A stretch of 64,000 bases of DNA from Silvibacterium dinghuense. Its GTDB lineage: Bacteria > Acidobacteriota > Terriglobia > Terriglobales > Acidobacteriaceae. This document shows, one piece after another, positions 45,488 to 54,224 of this stretch; the stretch's first letter is position 1; each line of letters opens with the position of its first letter. The notes beneath the pieces were generated by a model. It saw nothing but the letters and a program-made list of their open reading frames with translations. It was not told the origin of the DNA and ran no database searches. Made by a program: the position numbers and the translations under genes. Location: positions 1-64,000 of the forward strand of contig NZ_SDMK01000004.1 of the NCBI RefSeq assembly GCF_004123295.1, in the 5' to 3' direction.

Positions 45488-46657
45488 TCAAACGCGATCC
45501 GGGGCTCGCTTCATCCACGCATCATTCGGATAAATCTTGTTCACATTCTCCGGAGTGAGGAGTTCGTGCTGCACGAAGACCGCGGGAGCTACTGGCTTAC
45601 GCCTGAGAATATCGAGAGCCAGCTGAATAATCTGCGCGCCGTAGGTTTCAGGAAAATAGGCCACGGAACAGACCAGGCGCGAGGAAGAGCGCCGCATTTC
45701 TTCCCTGGCCGCAAGGCTGCCATCCTGGCCTGCAATCGCGCAGGCCCGCTCGAGGCCTGCCTCGCGAAAGGCCTGCAGCGCAGCCAGCGCGGTGGAGTCG
45801 TTCACTGCACCAACCAGCGCTCGCTCGGGCCGCTTGCGGCGCAGGTGCTTACGCACCAGATCGAGTGTGGCTTCAAATTGGCCACCCTTCGTATCGTAAT
45901 GATGCGTAGGAAGGTTGCGGCCTCCGGGAAGCAATTCACCAATGCCATCGACAATACCGGTGAGCCGCGCATTTAGAAGCGAGCCGGCAACATCCACACC
46001 AAGAAGAATCAATTGCTCCGGATTGGCCTTCCAGTGGCGTGTCGCCCATTTCGCCAGATGGCGTCCTGCCATGCGGCCCGCTTTATAGTTATCCGCGCCA
46101 AAGTAGACAGCTCCAGGATGAGGAATATCGAGCGCGATAAATGGAATACGCGCATCGGAAAATTTGGCGGCAATCTGCGCTGCCACGGCCACATTAATTT
46201 GCGAGTCCACCACCAGATCCACTTTTTCCGCGATGAATTTATCCGCGTTCTGGAGCGCAATCCTCGGGCTGAATTCGTTATTCGCAATCAGAAGATCCAC
46301 ATTGGCAGCATTCGCCGCCACCACCAGGCCATCCGTGACAGTTGCCGTAAATGGAAGCAGGTTGCTCTGCGAGGCGTAGCCGATCCGGAAACGCCGCGAA
46401 CGCGAGACCTGGATCGAGGAACGATAGCCCTGCTTGCCCGCGCGCTCGAGCATGCGCGTCTCCACCAGAGTTTCCAGCAGGCGAAACGCCGTGGCCTTGT
46501 GCAGGCCGGTACGCGCAGCCACCACGCGGAGATCGAGAATCTCCGACGTAGTTGTGAAGGCGTTGAGGATATCCACGGCACGCACCACGGACTGGATGGT
46601 GTAGGAACGCTTGCGTCGTGAACCTTCTTCCGGCTCTACGCTGTCATGTTTTGTCAT
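45488..46657 (-). CDS. Chimeric regulator: IclR-type winged helix plus sugar-binding-protein domain
   Basis: A 389-residue protein. Residues about 18-75 are an IclR-type DNA-binding domain (SVVRAVDILNAF, then LRVVAARTGLHKATAFRLLE). Residues about 92-370 resemble a type 1 periplasmic sugar-binding domain as in LacI/RbsB proteins, in place of the IclR effector domain. Visible signs are LLIANNEFSPRIALQNADKF, VDLVVDSQINVAVAAQIAA, FGADNYKAGRMAGRHLA and CAIAGQDGS. No signal peptide precedes it, so it should be cytoplasmic. It lies between the divergent uronate genes and the TonB receptor, so it probably senses a sugar or uronate and controls one or both. The architecture is unusual. Confidence 0.82.
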   Translation of the reverse strand: MTKHDSVEPEEGSRRKRSYTIQSVVRAVDILNAFTTTSEILDLRVVAARTGLHKATAFRLLETLVETRMLERAGKQGYRSSIQVSRSRRFRIGYASQSNLLPFTATVTDGLVVAANAANVDLLIANNEFSPRIALQNADKFIAEKVDLVVDSQINVAVAAQIAAKFSDARIPFIALDIPHPGAVYFGADNYKAGRMAGRHLAKWATRHWKANPEQLILLGVDVAGSLLNARLTGIVDGIGELLPGGRNLPTHHYDTKGGQFEATLDLVRKHLRRKRPERALVGAVNDSTALAALQAFREAGLERACAIAGQDGSLAAREEMRRSSSRLVCSVAYFPETYGAQIIQLALDILRRKPVAPAVFVQHELLTPENVNKIYPNDAWMKRAPDRV

Positions 46658-46726
46658 TTGGCTGTCTCTCTACAGGTTTCTGTATGGCATTCTTTCCGCA
46701 TCTTCAAGCTCCATAACGTCTCGCAC

Positions 46727-46742
46727 TGCAAAACGATTTCCT
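46727..46742. promoter_or_regulatory. Possible operator between the chimeric regulator and uxuA
   Basis: TGCAAAACGATTTCCT lies in the 266 bp divergent gap between the two genes. Its AAAACGATTT core is partly palindromic around a central CG, as in LacI-type operators. It matches the general cre-like style only loosely, and the adjacent regulator uses an IclR-type reader, so this is a weak call. Confidence 0.2.
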
Positions 46743-46923
46743 TGCTCAGGGATTCCCGCTCTCAAGCTGCCTCCAGCAGGATTAGGATGGGCACGCAATG
46801 GATACCGGGGAGAAGGATTTGCCATACCCCGCAAAAAAGTAATGGAAACAAGGCACAATCGGCAATGGCGGGCATTGAGGGGTATAGTTTTGAAACCTCG
46901 GGAAGCAGGGTTGGAGTAAGAGT

Positions 46924-48138
46924 ATGGAGCAGACCTGGCGCTGGTTTGGACCGGGCGATCGAGTCACACTGCGAGACGCGAAAGAGGCAGGCGCGGAGGG
47001 CATCGTCACCGCGCTCCATGAAGTTCCCGCCGGCGAAGCATGGCCGGTTGAGCTCATTCGAAAACGCAAAGCGGAGATTGAAGCCGCAGGATTGCGCTGG
47101 AGCGTCGTCGAAAGCCTCGACGTCACAGAGCGCATCAAAATGCGCGCCCCGGGATGGCAGCGTGACACGGAAAATTTCAAGACGTCTTTGCTAAACCTGG
47201 CCGCCTGCGGCATCCGCACCGTGGCCTATAACTGGATGCCTCTGTTCAGCTGGACGCGAACCCATTTGCACGCGCCCGTGCCCGGTGGAGGCTTTACCCT
47301 CCGCTTTGATGCGCTCGCGTTTGCCGCATTCGATCTCTATCTTCTCAAGCGCAACGGAGCAGAGCAGGAGTGGGGAGAAGCGGCCAGTCAACAGGCGCAA
47401 GCTTATTTCCAGGCAATGACGCCTCACGAAAGAGATGAGCTCCTTGAAACCATCCTGTGCGGCCTGCCCGGCGGCAATGGCCGCTACACTCTGCAGGGAG
47501 TCCGCGATTTGGTCGAGCAATATAACGGCCTGGATGCAAGCAGCTTCCGCGAGCATGCAGGAGAATTCCTGCGATCTGTCTGCCCGGTAGCGGAGGAACT
47601 CGGAATGCGATTAGGCGTTCACCCCGATGATCCGCCGAGACCCCTGCTTGGGCTACCTAGGATCGTAAGCACGGCAGAGGATCTGGACTGGCTTATGGCA
47701 CAGTCTGCACTGACAGCAAATGGAATCACCTTCTGCACAGGCGCTCTCGGAGTAAGAGCAGATAACGATTTGGCTGCCATGGTGCACCGTTTCTTACCGC
47801 GCATTGCATTCTTCCACCTCCGCTCGACACAGCGTGAGAACACTCTGGTCAAGGCAGGTAGCCAGCCGCTGGAGAGCTTCTTTGAAGCAGCCCACCTCGA
47901 AGGCGATGCGGACCTCATCGGAATCCTGCTTGAGGTTGTGAAACAAGAGCAGTGTGGAGAATGCGCAAAGCTTCCCTTCCGCTCCGATCATGGCCAGGAG
48001 CTATTGAATGATTGTGAGCGCGCAGCGGCTCCAGGGTATCCGGCAGTGGGGCGGTTGCGTGGGCTCGCAGAGCTTCGGGGAGCCATACGCATGGCAGAAC
48101 GCATAACGGCGAAGGTGGAACACGATGAAGCCATATAG
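46924..48138 (+). CDS. uxuA: Mannonate dehydratase
   Basis: A 404-residue enzyme that dehydrates D-mannonate to 2-keto-3-deoxygluconate in uronic acid catabolism. It starts MEQTWRWFGPGDRVTLRDAK. The family signature MRLGVHPDDPPRPLLGLPRI is present, with IKMRAPGWQRDTENFKTSLL and ANGITFCTGALG giving further metal-binding and active-site regions. GGAG lies 7 bases before the ATG. Its end overlaps the dehydrogenase gene by 14 bases. Glucuronate released by the GH67 enzyme at 57 kb is a plausible source of its substrate. Confidence 0.94.
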   Translation: MEQTWRWFGPGDRVTLRDAKEAGAEGIVTALHEVPAGEAWPVELIRKRKAEIEAAGLRWSVVESLDVTERIKMRAPGWQRDTENFKTSLLNLAACGIRTVAYNWMPLFSWTRTHLHAPVPGGGFTLRFDALAFAAFDLYLLKRNGAEQEWGEAASQQAQAYFQAMTPHERDELLETILCGLPGGNGRYTLQGVRDLVEQYNGLDASSFREHAGEFLRSVCPVAEELGMRLGVHPDDPPRPLLGLPRIVSTAEDLDWLMAQSALTANGITFCTGALGVRADNDLAAMVHRFLPRIAFFHLRSTQRENTLVKAGSQPLESFFEAAHLEGDADLIGILLEVVKQEQCGECAKLPFRSDHGQELLNDCERAAAPGYPAVGRLRGLAELRGAIRMAERITAKVEHDEAI

Positions 48139-48877
48139 CGGAAAGAATGCGCTCGTCTTTGGAGGGGCCTCAGGGATAGGCCTCGTCACGGCTCAGCTTC
48201 TTCAAGAGCGCGGCGCAAAGGTTACAGTGGCAGATCTGAGCGACCCCAACGGAGACCTCCACGGCGCGCCCTGGCTTCGTTGCGACGTCCGGGAGCCCGC
48301 ACAGGTCGAAGCCGCCGTGCAAACTGCTGCGGACGGAAAAAATCTCGACTGGCTGGTGTACAGCGCGGGGATTCAGCACTACGGAACCGTGATCACAACG
48401 CCGGTCGAAGAATATGACATGGTGCAATCCGTGAATGCCCGTGGCGCCTTTCTCGCGGCCCGGGCAGCCATCCCCAGGATGAAAGCAGGCGGCGCCATTG
48501 TGATTGTTTCGTCCGTCCAGGCATTGGCCTGTCAGGATGGCGTTGCTGCCTATGCAGCGAGCAAAGGCACGCTTGAGGCGCTGGTACGTGCCATGGCCGT
48601 GGATCATGCGAAAGATCACATCCGCGTGAATTCCGTGATGCCGGGAACAGTCGATACACCGATGGTTCGCGCCTCCGCAGATTCCTTCCGTGGAGACGGA
48701 CCTCTCGAAGAGATACTGGCGGAATGGGGCAGCTCGCATCCGCTGCAGAGAGTGGCGCAGCCTGCAGAAGTGGCGCAGGTCATCGCCTTCCTGCTGAGCG
48801 ATGAAGCCTCTTTCCTGACCGGGTCCTCCTATCGGGTCGATGGAGGATTACTCGCACAGCTCCCGGTGCGCCTATAG
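48125..48877 (+). CDS. Short-chain dehydrogenase linked to uronate catabolism
   Basis: A 250-residue classical short-chain dehydrogenase. The cofactor motif is FGGASGIGL (residues 12-20), followed by D37-like acidic residues after the second strand. The NAG-type motif reads YSAGIQ, and the active-site Ser-Tyr-Lys are in VSSVQALACQ and YAASKG. GGTGGAA precedes the ATG, which overlaps uxuA, indicating coupled translation. By context it may reduce fructuronate to mannonate, replacing the unrelated UxuB reductase. The family alone does not give the substrate. Confidence 0.88.
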   Translation: MKPYSGKNALVFGGASGIGLVTAQLLQERGAKVTVADLSDPNGDLHGAPWLRCDVREPAQVEAAVQTAADGKNLDWLVYSAGIQHYGTVITTPVEEYDMVQSVNARGAFLAARAAIPRMKAGGAIVIVSSVQALACQDGVAAYAASKGTLEALVRAMAVDHAKDHIRVNSVMPGTVDTPMVRASADSFRGDGPLEEILAEWGSSHPLQRVAQPAEVAQVIAFLLSDEASFLTGSSYRVDGGLLAQLPVRL

Positions 48878-48885
48878 ATATGCAC

Positions 48886-49800
48886 CTATAACTCGAACCG
48901 ATAACTTGGAAGGCCGGGAACCTCTACCTCCAAACAGAAAAGCGCACCACCTGGCGCCGCCTCGCCATCCTCCGAGGCGGCAGCCGAGGTAAAGTACAAC
49001 GTCTTGTAATCAGGACCACCGAAAGCACAGGTCGTCGGATTCTTCACCGACGTATCGATCACCTCCGCTAGCGCGCCGTCCGGTGCGAAACGGACGATGC
49101 AGCCTCCGCCATATCTGCAATTCCATAGATATCCGTCCGCATCCATAGCAGAACCATCGGGCAGGCCGCGAAGAAAGCCTTCGGCAAAGAGAGCAGGTGC
49201 AGAGATCGTGCTCGAAGTGCAATAGAAATCCGAGCTATAGATACAATTGCGCAGTGTATCTCCGAAGAAGAGGCGCTCTCCACTGGGCGACCAGGCCACG
49301 GTATTCATGATCCCCATGCCGCTGTGCCATACACAGGTCTTGCCGCTGCGCTCGAGCGAAAGCAACTCGCCAAGATAGTCGGTAATCTCCACGCTGCCGC
49401 CATCGCTTCGGACATTGTTTTGCATCGTGCCGAACCAGAGCATTCCATCCGGACCGACCCGGGCATCGTTGCATCGCACTCCCGGCCACGCAGGCAGTTG
49501 GAAGAGCGTGGCCACGGAACAGCAGGCAGTTGTATCCCAGAGAATGATGCTCCCCCCGAGCACGACGAGGATGAGCGCAGGGTTGGAAGTAAGCGCCACA
49601 GCCGTCACCGGCTGCTCAAACTGCCACGTCTCAAAGCGTGTATCCGCGAGCCTGTAGCGATGCAGAAGACGCCGGTTGATATCGGTCCAGTACAAGGCAT
49701 CTTCTTCCGGATGCCAGACCACGCCCTCGCCGCAAATATCATGGGCTGAAACCACACAGGAAATCTCACGAACCTTGCCGGAAGTCACATCCATCCGCAT
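48886..49800 (-). CDS. SMP-30/gluconolactonase family lactonase
   Basis: A 304-residue six-bladed propeller enzyme. The metal-binding positions are visible: Glu in CGEGVVWHPEED, Asn in VRCNDARVGPDGMLWFGTM, Asn in GIMNTVAWSPSGERLFFGD and Asp in GLPDGSAMDADGYLWNC. There is no signal peptide, so it should be cytoplasmic. Likely substrates are sugar lactones from aldose or uronate oxidation. It converges on the dehydrogenase gene with only 8 bp between them, and its link to uronate use is inferred from position. Confidence 0.9.
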   Translation of the reverse strand: MRMDVTSGKVREISCVVSAHDICGEGVVWHPEEDALYWTDINRRLLHRYRLADTRFETWQFEQPVTAVALTSNPALILVVLGGSIILWDTTACCSVATLFQLPAWPGVRCNDARVGPDGMLWFGTMQNNVRSDGGSVEITDYLGELLSLERSGKTCVWHSGMGIMNTVAWSPSGERLFFGDTLRNCIYSSDFYCTSSTISAPALFAEGFLRGLPDGSAMDADGYLWNCRYGGGCIVRFAPDGALAEVIDTSVKNPTTCAFGGPDYKTLYFTSAAASEDGEAAPGGALFCLEVEVPGLPSYRFEL

Positions 49801-50005
49801 CCTTCATCCATCGAAAGCTCTGCATCACCGCATGCGCAGAGGAATCGCGATATGCCTCCGCAAGCGCGCTTCCAGTTTGCCATTAGAGAGAGTCTTCTGG
49901 CGCGTCCTTCCCCACTTATGGAAGCAGAATCGATAAGAACGCGCGCATCACACCATGCGAAACACGGTGGAGAAATAAAATTCCCGTTGCCTTCTTCCTT
50001 CTCCA

Positions 50006-50977
50006 TTGGAAATCCTAATCATTGCGCATTTGAAGCTCAGAGAAACCAGGAGGTTCTTCCCTTTGCAGCAGAGGTTGGCAATTTCCCCGAAAAGATTATC
50101 CCAGGCTGTTCTCTGGGCTCTCGTCATGATGTTGGGATGTGGAATCAGCGTCGCTTCACCCGACACAAGCCTGCCTCTCTGGGCAGGCAAAGTCCCCCTG
50201 GCAACCGGCTCGGCAGCGACCGACACTCCGGCTATCGATGTGTATCTGCCAGCGAAGAACCCGACACAGACGGGCATTCTTGTCATTCCGGGTGGAGGCT
50301 ATCACTATCTGGCCGCACCGGAAGGAGAGCCGGTGGCAAAGTGGCTCTGCGCGCATGGTATCGCAGCATTCGTGCTGCATTACCGCGTGGCTCCGTATCA
50401 CTATCCGGCCGAAATGCTCGATGGACAGAGAGCCGTCCGTTTCATCCGCTCACGCGCTAAGGATTTCGGAATCGACGAGACGCGGCTCGGGGTATGGGGC
50501 TTCTCCGCCGGCGGGCACATGGCGTCTTACCTGCTCACGCATGGACAGGAGAAGCTTCCCTTCGAAACAGCCGATGCGGTTGATGCTCTGGACCCACGTC
50601 CGAACTTTGGCATCCTTGCCTATCCGGTCATCTCGATGAAGCCCGGCATCACGCACTCCGGTTCGCACACCAGCCTGCTCGGTGATGCACCGGCACCGCA
50701 GGTCGAGGATGAGTTATCCAATGAGCTCCACGTGACCGACGATTCACCGCCCGTCTTTCTCTTCGCCACAAGCGATGATCCGGTTGTCCCGGTAGAGAAC
50801 AGCGTCCTCTTCTATCAAGCATATGTACATCATCATCGCCCCGTGGAAATGCACCTGTTCGAGCACGGGTCTCATGGGCTCGTGCTGGCAGAGCATGTTC
50901 CCGGAGCTTCGATGTGGCCAGACCTGCTCGGCGCCTGGATGACTCGCAATGGCTGGATGGCGCACGCAGAGCCATAA
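50006..50977 (+). CDS. Secreted alpha/beta-hydrolase esterase, acetylxylan-esterase-like
   Basis: Up to 323 residues. The fold signs are the oxyanion segment VIPGGGYHYLA, the nucleophile elbow GFSAGGHMASYL with its Ser, an Asp in ATSDDPVVPVENS and a His in FEHGSHGLVLAEH. Similar proteins in polysaccharide loci remove acetyl groups from xylan. A hydrophobic export signal (AVLWALVMMLGCGISVASP) is present. The start is unclear: the frame opens with TTG at 50006, and later TTG or ATG codons closer to the signal are possible. It ends convergent with the metal-efflux operon. Confidence 0.85.
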   Translation: MEILIIAHLKLRETRRFFPLQQRLAISPKRLSQAVLWALVMMLGCGISVASPDTSLPLWAGKVPLATGSAATDTPAIDVYLPAKNPTQTGILVIPGGGYHYLAAPEGEPVAKWLCAHGIAAFVLHYRVAPYHYPAEMLDGQRAVRFIRSRAKDFGIDETRLGVWGFSAGGHMASYLLTHGQEKLPFETADAVDALDPRPNFGILAYPVISMKPGITHSGSHTSLLGDAPAPQVEDELSNELHVTDDSPPVFLFATSDDPVVPVENSVLFYQAYVHHHRPVEMHLFEHGSHGLVLAEHVPGASMWPDLLGAWMTRNGWMAHAEP

Positions 50978-51011
50978 CCTTCGCAGATCCTGCTGCGCCG
51001 CATAGCCGTGC

Positions 51012-51049
51012 AAGAGTCACGTCCCAAGAACACTGCGGACGCGACTCTT
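51012..51049. terminator. Hairpin between the convergent esterase and efflux genes
   Basis: AAGAGTCACGTCC (51012-51024) and GGACGCGACTCTT (51037-51049) form a 13 bp stem with one mismatch that becomes a G-U pair on the minus transcript. It lies between the two gene ends, where a bidirectional terminator is expected. T-runs are weak on both sides. Confidence 0.5.
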
Positions 51050-51083
51050 ATCTAGCTATGCAGCTTCAGCATTTGCCACATCA

Positions 51084-54000
51084 TCAGTTTTCAAACTCGA
51101 CTTCCGGCTCAGGCAGAACGTCGGAGGGCCGGGCAATCCACACATAGAGAGTCGGCAGCAGGAAGATACTCATAACGAGATCGGCAATCAGGCCCCCAAC
51201 GATGACAATGGCAAACGGCCGTTGTGAGTCCGATCCGATACCGTGGGACATGGCAGCAGGCAGGAGACCTAATGTCGCAACCAGCATGGTCATCATGATC
51301 GGCCGCAATCGCAGAACAGCGCCTTCAATCGCAGACTCCTCGATTGACTTCCCGCGTGCACGCAACTGGTTCATGTATTCGAGCATGATGACGCCAGTCT
51401 GCACCGAGACGCCAAAGAGCGCGAGGAAACCGACTCCCGAAGAAACGCTGAAGTTTGTTCCAGTGATGAGCAGCGCCAGCATGCCGCCAATACGAGCCAT
51501 GGCAACATTCGCCAGGATGAGCAAAGCCCACTTGAAGGACTTATACATTGCGTAAAGGATGATGAAGATCAGCAGCACGGTGAGCGGCACGATAATCAGC
51601 ATGCGCGCCTCCGCGCGAACCTCACTCTGATACTCTCCTTCCCAGCCAATGTGATAGCCTCGCGGCAGCGAGACCTGCTGATTAACCTTACTGATCGCCT
51701 CTTTTACCGCGTCACCCAGAGCACGGCCTCTTACGCTGTACTTGATAGCTACATAGCGCTGATTATTTTCGCGGTAAATTTCCGAGCCTTCATCCGCCTC
51801 GTGAATCGTGCACAACTGCGCCAGCGACACACGCTCGCCCGAGGGAGAAAGCAGGCGAATATTCTCAATCGCTTCGCGCGTATCGCGATAGTGCGGCAGA
51901 TAGCGCAGGGTAAGGTTGTAACTCTCTTCCCCACGCAACACCTGTGTAAGCGCATTCCCACCCACGGCCGTCTGGACAGCATCCTGTACATCAGCCACAT
52001 TGATCTGGAACCGTGCCGCCTTGCGGCGGTCTACCTCGATGTCGAGATCGGGCTGGCCGGTCACCTGAAAAACACCCAGGTCGGTGATGCCTTGCACGTG
52101 GCTCATCACGTCGGCCACCTGGGTCGCCTTATCTTCAAGCACATGAAGGTCGCTGCCATAAACCTTCGTTGCAAGCTCACCTTTCACACCGCTTACCGCT
52201 TCTTCCATGTTGTCTTCGATGGGCTGCGAGAAACCCCATACAACACCTGGAATCTGACGCTGAAGCTCCAGTGTCATTGCGGCAATCAGGTTGTCTTTAT
52301 CTCCATCGAATACAGGCCGCCACTCTTTCTTCGGCTTTAAACCTACGAAGTATTCCGTGTTGAAGAAGCCGGTGTGATCGGTACCGTCATCGGGACGGCC
52401 AGTCTGACTGGTGCATTCCGTTGCCTCAGGAAAAGAGCATAGGATCAGGCGCGCTTTATTCGCTACGCGAATGCCTTCATCCGGGCCTGCACTCTGCGCA
52501 AGCGTTCCTCGCACCCAGAGTGCGCCTTCATCGAGATGCGGCAGGAACTCCGAACCAATGACGCCGCCGACTGCGAGATAAATGGCTACGACCAGTCCGA
52601 ACATGCCGGTGCCAACCATGAGCCAGCGATGATGAATCGCCCAATGCACGCTCCTGCGATAGCGTGTGTTGAGCTTTTCCATCACCGGGTTCTCCCACTC
52701 CTTTGCGCCGCGCCGGAAAAGAAAGCTCGAGAGCACCGGCGCAAGCACCATGGAGAACAGAAGCGCGCCTAACAGCGCAAAGGCAACCGTCCAGGCCATT
52801 GGGCGAAAGAGTCTTCCTTCCACAGCCTGCAGGGTAAAGATCGGAAGATACGCCGTGATGATGATGAGGATGGCATAGAAGACCGGCCGCTGCACTTCAT
52901 GCGCAGCCTCTCGGATGCGCTCCACCGTAGGCCGATCCGACTCGTTCTTGCGCCCCAGATGGCGCACGATATTCTCCACCATCACCACAGAGCCATCGAC
53001 AACCATGCCGAAATCAAGCGCTCCGAGCGATAGCAGGTTGGCGGGAACGTGCTTGAGATCGAGGCAGATTGCAGCAAAGAGCAACGAGAACGGAATCGTC
53101 AGCGCGACAATGAAGGCTCCGCGGACATTCCCCAGAAAAAGAAAGAGAATGATGACGACAAGAACGATGCCTTCGGTGAGGTTATGCAACACCGTGTGCG
53201 TCGTAAATTCGATCAGCTCACTGCGATCGATAAAGGGAACGATCTTCACGCCCTTGGGCAGGATCTGATCGTTTAGCTCCTTCACCTTCTCATGGATGGC
53301 CTCCAGCACCGGCTGGGCATCATCGCCTTTTTGCAGCACAGCAATTCCGGAAACTACATCGTCATCGTCAACCAACTTGCCATCTTCGCGATGATAGGTG
53401 TCGCCGAACCTGCCCAGACGGATCATGGGACCTTGCGTGACAGTGGCAATATCACGCACGCGCAGTGCGGTGCCTGTCTTAGTCAGAATCACCGTGTTTT
53501 CGATGTCCTGAATATTGCGGACCTGCCCTACTTCGCGAATATTGATCTGCTGGTTTCCGGCCTCGATAAAGCTGCCGCCACCATTGGCATTGTTATTCGT
53601 AATTTGCTGTTCAACCTGGGCCAGACTTAACCCATAAGACACGAGCTTGTCCGGATCGAGACGCACCTGGTATTCGCGCGTGGGGCCACCAAAAGGATTA
53701 GTATCTGGCACACCTGGCACTGACTTGAGATTCTTTTCAATCACCCAGGTCTCGATCGTCTTCAGGTTCATGACGTCGTATTCCGGGTTTGTGCTTCTCA
53801 GCGTGTAGAAGTAAATCTGTCCGACCGGGCTCCAGTCGGTTCCCATCTGCGGAGTGACTCCCGTCGGCAGCGTCACCTGCGAAAGACGCTCGAGCACACG
53901 TTCACGGTTTTCGAAGTTCGTCGTATCTTCTCCGAAAACCATTTCTACCGTAGACAGGCCAAAGATAGACCAAGAGCGGACGTGAGCCACTCCCGGAATG

Positions 54001-54224
54001 CCATTCATCACCGTCTCGAGCGGAATAGTCACCTGCTGCTCGATCTGCTCAGCAGAGATACCTGGCCATTGCGCAATCACATCGACATAGTTATTGGCCA
54101 CATCGGGATAGGCCTCGACAGGCAGTCGCTTAAACGAGACAATGCCCCAGGCGAAGAGCAATACCGCAGCCGCCAGCACCAGGAAGCGGTTCTGCAGCGC
54201 AGCATCCACAATCTTGCGGATCAT
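51084..54224 (-). CDS. Heavy-metal efflux RND pump, CzcA/CusA family
   Basis: A 1,046-residue inner-membrane RND transporter of family length with 12 expected membrane helices. It starts IVDAALQNRFLVLAAAVLLF, and the porter loops contain PVEAYPDVANNYVDVIAQWP. The membrane motif DFGMVVDGSVVMVEN has the Asp, Asp and Glu at +6 and +13 as in CzcA, the proton-relay set typical of divalent-cation pumps (Co, Zn, Cd). The monovalent Cu/Ag type CusA cannot be fully excluded. Its ATG overlaps the membrane-fusion gene stop by 4 bases. Confidence 0.93.
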   Translation of the reverse strand: MIRKIVDAALQNRFLVLAAAVLLFAWGIVSFKRLPVEAYPDVANNYVDVIAQWPGISAEQIEQQVTIPLETVMNGIPGVAHVRSWSIFGLSTVEMVFGEDTTNFENRERVLERLSQVTLPTGVTPQMGTDWSPVGQIYFYTLRSTNPEYDVMNLKTIETWVIEKNLKSVPGVPDTNPFGGPTREYQVRLDPDKLVSYGLSLAQVEQQITNNNANGGGSFIEAGNQQINIREVGQVRNIQDIENTVILTKTGTALRVRDIATVTQGPMIRLGRFGDTYHREDGKLVDDDDVVSGIAVLQKGDDAQPVLEAIHEKVKELNDQILPKGVKIVPFIDRSELIEFTTHTVLHNLTEGIVLVVIILFLFLGNVRGAFIVALTIPFSLLFAAICLDLKHVPANLLSLGALDFGMVVDGSVVMVENIVRHLGRKNESDRPTVERIREAAHEVQRPVFYAILIIITAYLPIFTLQAVEGRLFRPMAWTVAFALLGALLFSMVLAPVLSSFLFRRGAKEWENPVMEKLNTRYRRSVHWAIHHRWLMVGTGMFGLVVAIYLAVGGVIGSEFLPHLDEGALWVRGTLAQSAGPDEGIRVANKARLILCSFPEATECTSQTGRPDDGTDHTGFFNTEYFVGLKPKKEWRPVFDGDKDNLIAAMTLELQRQIPGVVWGFSQPIEDNMEEAVSGVKGELATKVYGSDLHVLEDKATQVADVMSHVQGITDLGVFQVTGQPDLDIEVDRRKAARFQINVADVQDAVQTAVGGNALTQVLRGEESYNLTLRYLPHYRDTREAIENIRLLSPSGERVSLAQLCTIHEADEGSEIYRENNQRYVAIKYSVRGRALGDAVKEAISKVNQQVSLPRGYHIGWEGEYQSEVRAEARMLIIVPLTVLLIFIILYAMYKSFKWALLILANVAMARIGGMLALLITGTNFSVSSGVGFLALFGVSVQTGVIMLEYMNQLRARGKSIEESAIEGAVLRLRPIMMTMLVATLGLLPAAMSHGIGSDSQRPFAIVIVGGLIADLVMSIFLLPTLYVWIARPSDVLPEPEVEFEN

